A DNA stretch of 15,569 nucleotides from Rhodopirellula sp. (GCA_003513555.1 DOPG01000356.1:1-15569), one strand, 5' to 3'; numbered from the stretch's first letter, positions 1 to 8,783 are shown. Made by a program: numbers and translations. The notes: generated by a model from the letters alone, not told the origin.

Positions 1-1300
1 CTGCTTTCAGGTTCCGCTGTTGGCGTGATGATTCCACAAAGCGATCGATCGAGCCAGACATCCAGCGTTGGGATTTCACTTGCGGAGGATCGACTACGGT
101 TCGTGGCTGAAAAGCCCAGTGGTCGGTTTCGATCTCTTGTCCCGAGGCTTCCCGTTGTCCCTGCATCATGGAGGTTGCTGTTGCGTCTGAACCGGGCCAG
201 ACGGCGCCGTCATCGATCCATTGCATCAGGTCTGCGATTTCCTTGTTTGACAGTCGGTCTTCACGGTCTTGCGGCATACGCAATGTCTTGTGCGTCCATC
301 GGACGGCGCGAATCAGCGTACTGTCTTCTGCACGGCCAGGAATGATCGCTGGCCCAAAGTCGCCACCAGCACGAAGCGACTTGCGAGACACAATCGCCAG
401 TGGCGACTCGGACGACTCTCCGCCACTATGGCAATCAATGCATTTCGCCACCAGCAACGGCCGGATCGTGTTTTCGAAGAATCGCTCTTTTTCTTCCGGC
501 GTCCGTTTTCGGTGAGTGACCACTTCATCAGGCCCAAATGACGCAAAGCGTTGGCGGACTCGCTCGGCACTCAACGCCGTATCATACAAAGACAATTCAT
601 CAATCGCACCTTGCCACGATGAACTACGGTGGTGATCGTTTCCAATTACGAATCCGCTATCATTGTTGACTGATTGCATGTCGGCGGGAATCGGGTTTTC
701 ATCGATCAGGCGGCCATCACGATATCCGCGGATAACGTGTTTTGCTGTGTCTGCGTTAGACCGGTCGACAACGATTACGTAATGGTGCCAGACTCCATCA
801 CCAGCTCCCGTTTCATCGAGAGGCTTGAAGGTCACGCGTGCCTGGCGATCATGTTGATCAGCGATTGTAAACCGGTAGCTTCCATCCTGACGAGCACGAT
901 AAAACCAAAGAGAGTTCCTGATAAACCGGCCACTATCCGCCTTGTAGAAAATTGCATAGTTCCTGTTTCCATCCGCTGGGGGCGCGTCGTCGAGGAGCCA
1001 TACCTCGAAGGTGAACGTTCCGTCAATCAGCTTTGTGATTGACGTTTGCGAAGCACCGTCAATGGGAATTTCAATCCGCTGTCCTGTATTCTGGTCGAGA
1101 AAAACCGCCGCCAGTCCTCTGCGTCCACGCCGCTGTGTGACGCCGTCCAAATATTCGCCGTGCAGCATCGAGGACGTCTCGTCCAGGCATTCGGCAGCGG
1201 TGTTCTCCTCAAACCGCCACTGTGTGATTGCTTCGTCTGCGCAAAGCGTTCCCGCAGTCAGAACAGTAAACAGGAATATGTACTGGGCCGTGTATTTCAT
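1..1300 (-). CDS. LamG / PSCyt1 / DUF1549 exported cytochrome protein, 3' end cut by window
   Basis: The reading frame is open from an ATG at 1300 to the window edge (433 codons, no stop), so the C-terminal part is missing. Residues 1-21 form a Sec signal peptide ending in LCA before an acidic DE. Residues about 28-255 are a concanavalin/LamG-like fold (start QWRFEE, GTFTFEVWL, then GVWHHYVIVVDR and IDELSLYD near its end). A PSCyt1 cytochrome domain follows, with haem motif CIDCH at 287-291 and a candidate axial Met in LRMPQ at residue 342. HWAFQP at 394-399 and SIDRFV near 417 mark the start of DUF1549, the usual continuation in this planctomycete family; a DUF1553 domain would be expected beyond the edge. 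Domain order is the canonical one, unlike the second family member at 10114-13800. No Shine-Dalgarno sequence precedes the start. It lies 97 bp after the DUF1080 gene, so it may be co-transcribed with it. The molecular function of DUF1549 proteins is not known. Confidence 0.85.
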   Translation of the reverse strand, partial: MKYTAQYIFLFTVLTAGTLCADEAITQWRFEENTAAECLDETSSMLHGEYLDGVTQRRGRRGLAAVFLDQNTGQRIEIPIDGASQTSITKLIDGTFTFEVWLLDDAPPADGNRNYAIFYKADSGRFIRNSLWFYRARQDGSYRFTIADQHDRQARVTFKPLDETGAGDGVWHHYVIVVDRSNADTAKHVIRGYRDGRLIDENPIPADMQSVNNDSGFVIGNDHHRSSSWQGAIDELSLYDTALSAERVRQRFASFGPDEVVTHRKRTPEEKERFFENTIRPLLVAKCIDCHSGGESSESPLAIVSRKSLRAGGDFGPAIIPGRAEDSTLIRAVRWTHKTLRMPQDREDRLSNKEIADLMQWIDDGAVWPGSDATATSMMQGQREASGQEIETDHWAFQPRTVVDPPQVKSQRWMSGSIDRFVESSRQQRNLKA

Positions 1301-1397
1301 GCACGTAGCATTGTAATCAATTCATGGGTGCAAAGGTGTACCACGAAACTGTATCACCAGCGCAAGGATGCGAATTACGGATGGGACTTTATTGCGT

Positions 1398-2210
1398 TCA
1401 AGGTTTTTGTGGATTCCTGTTTTGTGCGTCCAGCATGCGCCGGACGCGTTCTTGTTCCTTGCTCAATGCCTGTCCCGTAACTGGCATAGGAACGAACTTT
1501 AGGTCCGCGGCCACTGACTCATCAGAGGGAAGCTCACGCCAGCGAAGCCTGCGAAACCAGACGTCCTGCCCGTGGTCCTGAAGCCATAGCCGGCCACCGC
1601 GGGCGGTGAGATCCGCACCACGAATCTTGAGCAGTTTCACCATGTCAGCCCACTTTGGGTCTGTGTAGTCGAATGACAAAACCCGCTCGTTATTCACCCA
1701 ATGCTCGATGACCGTACCCTTGCATTTTACCCGGCCGCTATTCCATTGGCCGAAGGGCTTGGTCGCGTCTTTGGAGGGCGCCATGCAGAAAAAGAGGGAT
1801 CCGGCTGCTTGTCGGGGATTGTCCCCATAGGGGCTGTGTACATTGTCCAGGATCTGATACTCGTATTGAGCCGGTCGGTAATAGACACCAGAGTTACCTC
1901 CCTTTGAGACCTTCCATTCGAATCGCAGTGCGAAGTCGTCTGGAACAGTCGACTTGGTGTAAGTGAGTGATCCTCCCCCACGCACTCTGGCAAAAGTGCC
2001 GTTTTGAATCTCCCAATTTCCGTCGTGCTCCCAGCCGGAAAACGATTTGCCGTCGAACAACGGTATAAAACCCAAGGCTGCTTCTTCCGCCACGAGGTCT
2101 TGTGTGGCGGCAACATCCACAACCAGTGCATACGTTGCGGCAACCAGTCCACTGCACAGGGATGACGTCAAGACGAGGAAGATACAGATTCGTTTTTTTG
2201 AGATGTTCAT
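1398..2210 (-). CDS. DUF1080 / 3-keto-glycoside hydrolase family protein, exported
   Basis: This 270-aa protein belongs to the DUF1080 family (PF06439, named 3-keto-disaccharide hydrolase), a jelly-roll fold related to glucanases. Signatures seen: FIPLFDGKSFSGWE at 48-61, GGNSGVYYR at 104-112, EYQILDN at 117-123, GQWNSGRV at 154-161, HWVNNERV at 170-177 and GRLWLQDHG...VWFRRLRWREL at 206-227. Residues 1-25 are a basic then hydrophobic export signal. The start at 2210 is chosen over an in-frame ATG at 2240 because it begins the signal peptide exactly and its ATG overlaps the TGA of the upstream oxidoreductase (ATGA, 2207-2210), which implies translational coupling. The last 43 residues are a charged tail outside the domain. 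Characterised relatives act on glycosides whose C3 hydroxyl has been oxidised to a ketone, and the upstream gene could supply that oxidation. Substrate unknown. Confidence 0.9.
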   Translation of the reverse strand: MNISKKRICIFLVLTSSLCSGLVAATYALVVDVAATQDLVAEEAALGFIPLFDGKSFSGWEHDGNWEIQNGTFARVRGGGSLTYTKSTVPDDFALRFEWKVSKGGNSGVYYRPAQYEYQILDNVHSPYGDNPRQAAGSLFFCMAPSKDATKPFGQWNSGRVKCKGTVIEHWVNNERVLSFDYTDPKWADMVKLLKIRGADLTARGGRLWLQDHGQDVWFRRLRWRELPSDESVAADLKFVPMPVTGQALSKEQERVRRMLDAQNRNPQKP

Positions 2211-4666
2211 TGCTTTGCACCAGGTTCCACGAATAACCAATTGACACAGGTATTGCTGCCGCCGTTCGGAGTGCCAATCGTGATGGTAAGTAAACCATCG
2301 TTGACGCTTGCCGTTGATGAAAATTCCCTGAAACGCCCAGCTTGCGTGTCAGTATTCTCAGCAACAGTGATCCCCTCAATCGCGAGATTTTGACCTGGCT
2401 GAGGATACTCTGCATCACCCAGGCAGACGGTTACAGTCCATGTGCCGTTTTCAATTTCGCACTCCCAGGTGTGTTGCTTCCGTGTAAACACGAATCCAGA
2501 CTTCAGCGAATCTCCGGCACTCTTCCGGTAACGTGTATTGCCGGAGATGTCTTCGTGCCAACCAAAGCCTTGTTCCTCTTGAAACTTTTTTCCGGAATCT
2601 CTGGTCCAGCCTTTTCGCTGCGGCGAGTCACGAACGGTGAAATTGAATGCTCTTTCATAGGCAGCCGAGTCGCGCTTGGGCAATCCATCTCGTTCAGGAT
2701 CGGATTGCCAGCGAATGTGTTGCTGGAAATGGGTTGCTGGCACTGGTTGGCTTTTCAATTCAGCCCAAACCTGTCTGGCAAATTCTCGACGGGTGATTGG
2801 ATGTGTGATGACACCGGAAAACTGGTAGCCACGTTCTTTCACGGTTGAAACAACACGGTCCAGCCACTCCTTCACAGCGGTTTGATCCGGTCGGAATGCA
2901 GTCTCAGACGCACTCAATCCCAAAACTCGCCTCAGCGCCAAGTGTTGGAACACCGCAAAATCCGGATCGAATGGATCTACATCAGAGAAGGGCCAAACGG
3001 CCATGGGGGCTCCATGTTCTGACTCGAGCAATGCAGACCAGATGGCAGTCAGGTGAGCGTATTCGCCGGGCTCCTGACCTGCCTTGAGACTGACTGCCGC
3101 AACGGCACCGGCTGCCTGACCGGCGTGAATGGATTGATCATGTAGCCGGCATGAGGAACTGACGATACTGCTGTAGCCAAGATTCTTCTGAGCGCCGATG
3201 AGTCCTGAGATTGAGTCGGGGAGCATGGCTCTTAGTGGGAAAACGGCCCGCCCTGTTCCACCCCGGCCAAATCTGCGGCTGCCACGAAAATCGGCTTCCC
3301 ATGGGCCAGCGTTGGCTCTGTCGGTAGTCCATTTCCGGTGAGTCGGATGAAAGTCGAGTTCAAACTGCCAGCAGAAGATCGCATCGGGGAACATGACCGT
3401 CGCGTAGTCGGAGCGGGATTCGAAGCCGACCACTTCCTGTTCTCGCAGGACATGTCTGGCGATCAGACGAAGACTCTCGCGGATATAGGGTTTTGGTGGA
3501 AGATGGTCTTTGGTGCCAAATTCACGACTCAAGGCCATGTTACGGAATCTGGCAAATTTCTGTTGCAGATGATAGTAATATTTGAGCGTATGGTTGCGGG
3601 CGTCAGCGAACACGATTTCGCGCTGCTCACGTGTCATTGCCACAAGGTTCTTTTTCGAGGCTCCTTGCTCTGTTGCTTCCAAAGCATCGGCGACTGACTG
3701 CGGCCACATGTCCAACGGGTAATCAATGTTGGGATTGTTGATCAGCAGAATGTCTGGATGATCGATTTCCTCGTATCCCTGGCCGTCCACCAATCGCCTT
3801 GTGGTATAGGCAAAGTCTTCTTTGATCCAGCCCCAGTTTCCGCTGAAATAGGCAGGCTCATAGCCATCGGGTTTGGGAAACAGTCTGGGCTCTTTCTGTT
3901 GTTCGAGGATCATGCACCATGTGATGGGATTCATGTCAGTTTTGGGTTCGTCGGATACGGGAGCGCTCGGTTCTTTGTAACGTGACCTCGGATCCTGGCC
4001 GGCTTCCCATCTTGCCCCCGAGCTCTTAATCACGTCTCCCCAATCGCTGGCATCGATGGTCAGCCTGGCTCTTACAAGGAGCGATTCTTCAGATGGGTCT
4101 GTCGGGCGGAATACAACACCCACAACGCGATCGGTTTCCATGAGTACTGAGTCAACATGTTGATCGGAATATCGTAAGATCTGCCCTTTCTTCTCGTAGG
4201 GAGCGAGGAGTTCACGAAATACCTGTTCCGATACAACCGGCCGGCTAGTGGTGATAACGCGTGTGTTGCCCGGCCGCTTGATGCCACCGTAAAGCTGAGC
4301 GTTCTTTTTCTCTATGGCGTCGATGACATCGCGAAAGATACCAGAGCGTGGAATCGGGACGGTTCCGTCATAACCGTGACCACGATTTTCATCGATGGCC
4401 CCAAGCCCTTCAGCGCTGAACTGCCCGCCGAGCCATTCGATATCGTTGACCAAAGCAATTTTTCTGATTCCCATGCGAGCTGCCTGAACCGCCGCAGCGC
4501 AAGCGGATTCGGTCCCCCCCACCACCAGTAAATCAACCTCGATTTCTGTAGTGCGAGCTCCTTGATCCAACAAGACCGTATCGTCTGCCGTGAGCGTAAG
4601 CGGTGATACGAGTAGCAGGGAGATGATTGAAAGTAAGCGAACAATGTATTTCATGTAGATCTTCAT
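2207..4666 (-). CDS. Exported FAD-dependent oxidoreductase with SLH-like and C-terminal beta-sandwich regions
   Basis: This 819-aa protein is a FAD_oxidored (PF12831) family member. A Sec signal spans residues 1-27. The Rossmann dinucleotide motif is VDLLVVGGTESACAAAVQAAR-like at 44-64, with GGTESA in place of the classical GGGxxG (a variant common in this family), and IEWLGGQFS at 76-84 follows. The second family block is GLIGAQKNLGYSS...RLHDQSIHAGQAAGAVAA at about 488-524. Residues 558-637 (FSDVDP, FRPDQT, ITRREFA) resemble an S-layer-homology-like unit. Residues about 700-813 are beta-rich and resemble a malectin/galactose-binding-type module (WTVTVCLGD, DGLLTITIG, CVNWLFVE). Either ATG, 4666 or 4654, could be the start; neither has a clear ribosome-binding site, and 4654 gives a more compact signal peptide. 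The stop overlaps the DUF1080 start. The likely role is oxidation of a small molecule or glycan outside the cytoplasm; the substrate cannot be told. Domain edges are estimates. Confidence 0.85.
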   Translation of the reverse strand: MKIYMKYIVRLLSIISLLLVSPLTLTADDTVLLDQGARTTEIEVDLLVVGGTESACAAAVQAARMGIRKIALVNDIEWLGGQFSAEGLGAIDENRGHGYDGTVPIPRSGIFRDVIDAIEKKNAQLYGGIKRPGNTRVITTSRPVVSEQVFRELLAPYEKKGQILRYSDQHVDSVLMETDRVVGVVFRPTDPSEESLLVRARLTIDASDWGDVIKSSGARWEAGQDPRSRYKEPSAPVSDEPKTDMNPITWCMILEQQKEPRLFPKPDGYEPAYFSGNWGWIKEDFAYTTRRLVDGQGYEEIDHPDILLINNPNIDYPLDMWPQSVADALEATEQGASKKNLVAMTREQREIVFADARNHTLKYYYHLQQKFARFRNMALSREFGTKDHLPPKPYIRESLRLIARHVLREQEVVGFESRSDYATVMFPDAIFCWQFELDFHPTHRKWTTDRANAGPWEADFRGSRRFGRGGTGRAVFPLRAMLPDSISGLIGAQKNLGYSSIVSSSCRLHDQSIHAGQAAGAVAAVSLKAGQEPGEYAHLTAIWSALLESEHGAPMAVWPFSDVDPFDPDFAVFQHLALRRVLGLSASETAFRPDQTAVKEWLDRVVSTVKERGYQFSGVITHPITRREFARQVWAELKSQPVPATHFQQHIRWQSDPERDGLPKRDSAAYERAFNFTVRDSPQRKGWTRDSGKKFQEEQGFGWHEDISGNTRYRKSAGDSLKSGFVFTRKQHTWECEIENGTWTVTVCLGDAEYPQPGQNLAIEGITVAENTDTQAGRFREFSSTASVNDGLLTITIGTPNGGSNTCVNWLFVEPGAKQ

Positions 4667-4920
4667 GTTTGATTTTCAGGCTGACGAAACACTGCGCAAA
4701 TTCAAGCGTCGCGTGATGTTGGGCGGCCGAGTGCGGGAAGCGGCTGCTTGTTCGCTTTTGCAAATCAATGCTCGCCCAGTTGCCCACCGAGCCGTTGTTT
4801 GATTTGCTGATCGACGATGGTGCTGAAAAAAACTACTTCCGAGTCTGAGGCGTGACCTGAGTCATGCAAAGGATCAGTAAACGCAAGCAAGCCGGGTGAC
4901 AAGGGACTGGGAAGTCGCAT
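4667..4920. other. 254-bp intergenic gap between DUF1552 and FAD oxidoreductase genes
   Basis: No convincing gene is present. A run of seven A (4826-4832; T7 on the transcribed strand) has no adjacent GC-rich stem, so it is a weak terminator candidate. No clear -35/-10 pair was found for the downstream pair of genes. It is therefore undecided whether the oxidoreductase-DUF1080 pair has its own promoter or is read through from the four-gene unit. Confidence 0.5.
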
Positions 4921-6210
4921 TCATGGGGTAATCTCATTCAAGGTACCGTTGCTGCTGCCGAAAGACTCTGCTTCGATGCCAAGACGCTGGAGCATCGTCA
5001 CGTAGAGGTTGCATAGAGGCCGGTTCTGGTCATGTCGGAATTTCAAGTGCTGGCCATGTTTGAGACCGCCACCGGCCAGCAGGATAGGCAAGTTCGTGTT
5101 GACATGGGTATTGGCGTCTCCCATGTTGCTGCCGAACAGAATCATTGTGCTATCCAGAAGCCGTTCTTGGTTTTCACGAGTCTCGGCGAGTTGTGAGAAC
5201 AGTTTGTGGAGCAGCACCATTTGCTGATTATCGGCGTCTATGAGTTGCTGTACTTTTGTCTCCGACTGACCGTGGTGGCTGAGGTTGTGGTACCCGTCTG
5301 TTGTTTTCTGGTCCGAGTGCAGTTTGAACGGCGGAGTGGCAAAGGCATCGACCATCAATGTGATGATGCGTGTTGCATCCGATTCGAAAGCGAGGCGAGC
5401 CATCGACAGCATCAGGTCGAATTTTTCAAAAAACAGTTTCTGGTCGTGAATGTCCTCGGGCGGTTGCTGTTCGGTCTTCGGCTTGGCACGCAGTTCCCAC
5501 TGACGCGACACATCCAGACGCTGTTCGATTTCACGTACGGAGTTCAGGTATTGGTCAAGACGCGACTGATCATCGTGACCGAGTGCCCGTTTGACCTGAC
5601 GTGTGTCATCAAGCAACGTGTCCAGGATGCTGGCTCGCTCATCAAGTTTGTGTAACTGTTGCTTGACTGCTGAGGGATCACCCTGAACAAACATTTTGCG
5701 GAATAGTGCCGACGCACTGTCTTCAGCTGGCAGCAGAACACCGTCCCGAGTCCAGGACAGGCTGCGATTCGCCTTGTCGATATTCACGCCCAGATTGAGC
5801 GTTGGAAAACGAGTTACCGGCCCCAGCTGTTGGGTGGCGAATTGATCAAGTGAGATCGTATTGCGAAAACCACTTTTGGTCGGTCCGCGAGCCGCCGTTA
5901 GAAAGCAGTTCTCCGTGCTATGCCCGCCGTCCACATCGGGATGTGAAAGACCGCTGAAAACCGTGAAGTCACGACGGAATTCGGCAAGATTCTGCAGGTA
6001 AGGTGAGAGTTCGTAGTCGTGTCCTGAGACTTGCGGAAAGAACTGTTTTGGCAGGACTCCCAGGTTATTGGAAATCAGCAACATGCGGCGCGGAGGTTGT
6101 TTTTCCGAGGCCTTGGCTAATGTGGGGCGGATGCCTTCCAGAAGAGGAAGTGCAAGCGTGACTCCCGCGCCCCTGATAAAACAACGACGATTGAGTGTGC
6201 CTGGTATCAT
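4921..6210 (-). CDS. DUF1552 family protein with Tat-type signal
   Basis: This 429-aa DUF1552 (PF07586) protein is of full family length. The N-terminus carries a twin-arginine signal (NRRCFIRGAG at 7-16, then a hydrophobic stretch ending LPLLEG), as is usual for the family. Conserved landmarks include DGGHSTENCFL at 94-104, SLDQFA at 120-125, TRFPTLNLGV at 133-142, YHNLSHHG at 307-314 and GSNMGDANTHVNTNLPILLAGGG at about 360-382. The His-rich positions 97, 308, 312 and 313 would suit metal binding, but this is inference. The ATG at 6210 overlaps the TGA of the upstream DUF1592-series gene (ATGA), and a purine run AAGGAAGG (plus 6217-6224) sits 6 bases before it. DUF1552 proteins are habitually encoded directly after DUF1592/DUF1588/DUF1585 cytochrome proteins, as here, which suggests they form a functional pair. 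The biochemical activity of the family is unknown. Confidence 0.92.
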   Translation of the reverse strand: MIPGTLNRRCFIRGAGVTLALPLLEGIRPTLAKASEKQPPRRMLLISNNLGVLPKQFFPQVSGHDYELSPYLQNLAEFRRDFTVFSGLSHPDVDGGHSTENCFLTAARGPTKSGFRNTISLDQFATQQLGPVTRFPTLNLGVNIDKANRSLSWTRDGVLLPAEDSASALFRKMFVQGDPSAVKQQLHKLDERASILDTLLDDTRQVKRALGHDDQSRLDQYLNSVREIEQRLDVSRQWELRAKPKTEQQPPEDIHDQKLFFEKFDLMLSMARLAFESDATRIITLMVDAFATPPFKLHSDQKTTDGYHNLSHHGQSETKVQQLIDADNQQMVLLHKLFSQLAETRENQERLLDSTMILFGSNMGDANTHVNTNLPILLAGGGLKHGQHLKFRHDQNRPLCNLYVTMLQRLGIEAESFGSSNGTLNEITP

Positions 6211-8783
6211 TGACAGCCTTCCTTACCAAGAAAGATCCGGCTCTGTATGAGTGAGTGAAGGAGGTCGCGGACGCGATAGTTATCTGGCTGGCAAAGATCC
6301 AGCATTGACTCAATCTCAGTCCGATCAGAAAAGCGAACCGGTGTTCCAGTCGCATGCAGTGTCAACTGATGTAGAAGGTTTCGGGCCAGCTGACGGGGGT
6401 TCCCCGCCAGTAGGGTCTTGAGTTGATGAATGTCTTGAAAGCGTCGACCGTCCATCAATTGGCCGCTGGCGTCGACGGGTTCGGCAAGTGTGTACATGAA
6501 GTCGTGGCCAGCACGGTCGATTCCCGTGATGGCCTGTCCCTGTTCCACGCCACGATAACGCGTTCGCCAACCACCCATGATATCGAAGTTTTCCAGAGCC
6601 AGTCCGACAGGGTCGAATCTCGCGTGACAACTGGAACAGGACTGTGATTTCGTATGCAAAGCGAGGAGTTCACGAATCGTGTTTGCACCGCGAATGTCGG
6701 GCTCCACCGCAGGCACGCTTGCTGGAGGCGGAGGTGGAGGCTGCCCGATCAATCGTTCCATGATCCATGCGCCTCTCATGACCGGTGAGGTTGATGTACC
6801 ATTGGCGGTCACTTTCATGATGGCGGCCTGAGTCAGCAGGCCGCCATAAGGACTGTCTGCGGGCAAGATGACTTTTTGCATCTGTGAGCCGCTGAGGTGC
6901 TTCAGTCCATAATGCCGCGAGAGACGGTCGTTGGCAAAAACAAACTCCGCATCTACCAACGCATTCACTGTGAGATTATCGCGAATCATCGCTCCAAAAA
7001 AAGTGCGCGTTTCGCTTCCCATTGATTCGATCAAATAGTCATCAAAACGGTACTCTGGATGGAGGCGAATATCCGGTTCGTCGCGTCGAATGTTGCGCAG
7101 GTCGAGCCAGTAGTCAGTGAAACTCTCAACGAACCGCTTGAAGCCGGAGTGATTGATTATGCGATCAGTTTGGTGGCGAAGCGTATTACGATCGCGGAGC
7201 TTTCCCAAACTGGCCAATTCCATCAATGTCGGATCGGGACGCGTGTCGGTCAGGAAATGGGATAGCCGCGAGGCGATGGCGAATTGATCGAGCTTGTCGG
7301 CGGTGGGATCAGACGGGTCGCGGAGATAGAGGAAGTGGCTGGAACACAGGAAAGCCTTGTACCCGGCGAGGACTGCTTCGGCAAAGGGGCTGCCCTGATT
7401 GAGCCGTTGTTCAATTAGCTTTTCGAATCGGACAAGTGCGTCTGCGGTGACCGGCTCGCGCGCAGCAAGGTCAACGAACCGCCGCAGCAATCGCCGCGCA
7501 TCTTCGGTTGAGTTATCGGAAGCGACATCGGGGCCGAGGTCATCGAACAATACTTGATGTGAAGGGGGCGGCCACGCCTCCGGCGGCAGCGGGCCTTCAA
7601 TTTCAAGCCACTGGACTGCAACACCTCGCTGCCCGTTTTGAGGGAATGGTGGGTAGCGATAGGTCGGTGGACCGCCGTTCACGTTGCGAGCAAGTGGAAC
7701 GGGAAGACCGAGCAGGCTGTATTCAAAAGTCTCCGTCGGGAGTAACCGGACTGTTGTCTCATAGACCGCGGTCGTTGGCTGAATGTCCATGATGCCTCCG
7801 GTAGCCCGAACGTCGCCGGAAACATCAGGTCCCGAGGGTTTGCGGGCGCGGAAAGTCATCGGTACCGGATCGGTTGCGGGCTGGAGTTGATATCCTTCTG
7901 CTTGTAGGACTGCTCGCGCGGAAAAGCGGACACGATAGGCACCGGGGAATTTTGCTACAAAGCCCCGTGGATAACCGAAGTACATCCAGTGTGCAGATCG
8001 GAACAACGCCAGTTCCAGTGTCGCATCATCCTTGTGAGTTTCCAGTTCATTTGCGTTGACTGCCTTGTTGTCCTTGGCAAAGAACATTGCCTTCGGTCCA
8101 CCGAAGGTGTTCTTGGGCGTGAATAGGCGGGCGCCAGCTGCGCGGTACCTGGTGATCGGACTTGGCTTGGGTCCATTGGCCATTGCCTTTTCCAGCGCGG
8201 CTTCGGCCGCTTCCAGATAAGCCGTCAGCTGCACACGAGACATTTCGAGCCCCCTGATGGTCTTGTTGGACCGGTGGATCACGCGATCTTCTGGCAGCAG
8301 GTCGCGAATATCCAGCGACGGTAATTTCAGAATGTCTCGCAAGTTCTGTTCGTATTCTTCCCGCGTCAGTCTCCGCAATGGGCCGCGACCGTTTTTGGTG
8401 ATGTCGGCGAGGTCGGCTCTTGTAATCAAGCGGTTCAACGCTTTGAGCAGCGTGCGGCGATCTTGATCGGACAGCATCGTGGGGTCCGGCGGCATCTCGC
8501 CGGCACGGATCCGGTCATGAATCAAAATCCAACGATCTCGAAGTTTCCGGTCTTCAAGCTTGAAATCAAGGGTCGCAAGATCAAGTCCGCCGTCAGCCGA
8601 GTCACCGTCATGGCAATCCAGACACGCCTGCTGCAGAAGGTTGGACAGTGGCTCAGGCATCTCTGCGTTGGCTGGCCTCAATGCGTGGCAGTTCATGAGC
8701 GACAGCCAAAACACACCCAAGGCCCAAGCGGATCGGAGCAGGAAAGGCTTTTGCCTGGCGTTCGCTTTCGGATTGTTCGTCAT
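6207..8783 (-). CDS. PSCyt1 / DUF1587-DUF1595-DUF1592-DUF1588-DUF1585 exported cytochrome protein
   Basis: This 858-aa protein has the full domain series of this planctomycete family. A signal sequence (hydrophobic 14-30, likely cut after PANA at residue 40) is followed by a PSCyt1 domain with haem motif CLDCH at 54-58 and candidate axial Met97 in GEMPPD. DUF1587 lies at about 137-200 (LTREEYEQNLRDIL), then a beta-rich segment at about 210-400, DUF1595 at 430-490 (FLCSSHFLYL), DUF1592 at 497-627 (ASRLSHFL, FTDYWLDLRNIRRD), DUF1588 at 643-740 with a second CxxCH (CSSCH 716-720, FDPVGLALENFD), and DUF1585 at about 780-853. The run of six prolines at 682-687 is a normal DUF1588 feature. Start ATG 8783 overlaps the stop of the DUF1501 gene (ATGA), with GGGGAG (plus 8792-8797) 8 bases upstream. 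It is probably an envelope c-type cytochrome; substrate and redox partner are unknown. Confidence 0.93.
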   Translation of the reverse strand: MTNNPKANARQKPFLLRSAWALGVFWLSLMNCHALRPANAEMPEPLSNLLQQACLDCHDGDSADGGLDLATLDFKLEDRKLRDRWILIHDRIRAGEMPPDPTMLSDQDRRTLLKALNRLITRADLADITKNGRGPLRRLTREEYEQNLRDILKLPSLDIRDLLPEDRVIHRSNKTIRGLEMSRVQLTAYLEAAEAALEKAMANGPKPSPITRYRAAGARLFTPKNTFGGPKAMFFAKDNKAVNANELETHKDDATLELALFRSAHWMYFGYPRGFVAKFPGAYRVRFSARAVLQAEGYQLQPATDPVPMTFRARKPSGPDVSGDVRATGGIMDIQPTTAVYETTVRLLPTETFEYSLLGLPVPLARNVNGGPPTYRYPPFPQNGQRGVAVQWLEIEGPLPPEAWPPPSHQVLFDDLGPDVASDNSTEDARRLLRRFVDLAAREPVTADALVRFEKLIEQRLNQGSPFAEAVLAGYKAFLCSSHFLYLRDPSDPTADKLDQFAIASRLSHFLTDTRPDPTLMELASLGKLRDRNTLRHQTDRIINHSGFKRFVESFTDYWLDLRNIRRDEPDIRLHPEYRFDDYLIESMGSETRTFFGAMIRDNLTVNALVDAEFVFANDRLSRHYGLKHLSGSQMQKVILPADSPYGGLLTQAAIMKVTANGTSTSPVMRGAWIMERLIGQPPPPPPASVPAVEPDIRGANTIRELLALHTKSQSCSSCHARFDPVGLALENFDIMGGWRTRYRGVEQGQAITGIDRAGHDFMYTLAEPVDASGQLMDGRRFQDIHQLKTLLAGNPRQLARNLLHQLTLHATGTPVRFSDRTEIESMLDLCQPDNYRVRDLLHSLIQSRIFLGKEGCQ

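Noticed and set aside
1..1300. Frameshift or pseudogene in the leftmost gene, suggested by several short minus-strand frames here
   Set aside because: Reading each codon from ATG 1300 to base 2 gives one unbroken frame with signal peptide, LamG, PSCyt1 and DUF1549 in order; the short frames are shadows.
4533..4787. 84-codon minus-strand frame spanning the gap before the oxidoreductase
   Set aside because: It overlaps the signal peptide region of the oxidoreductase in another frame and shows no domain or export features.
4826..4833. T7 run on the minus strand after the DUF1552 gene as a terminator
   Set aside because: No GC-rich stem lies directly before it; the only pairing (ACTTCC with GGAAGT) needs a loop of about 75 bases.
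6720..6740. Run of proline codons in the DUF1592-series gene as an unusual repeat
   Set aside because: A proline run at this place is a regular feature of DUF1588 domains.
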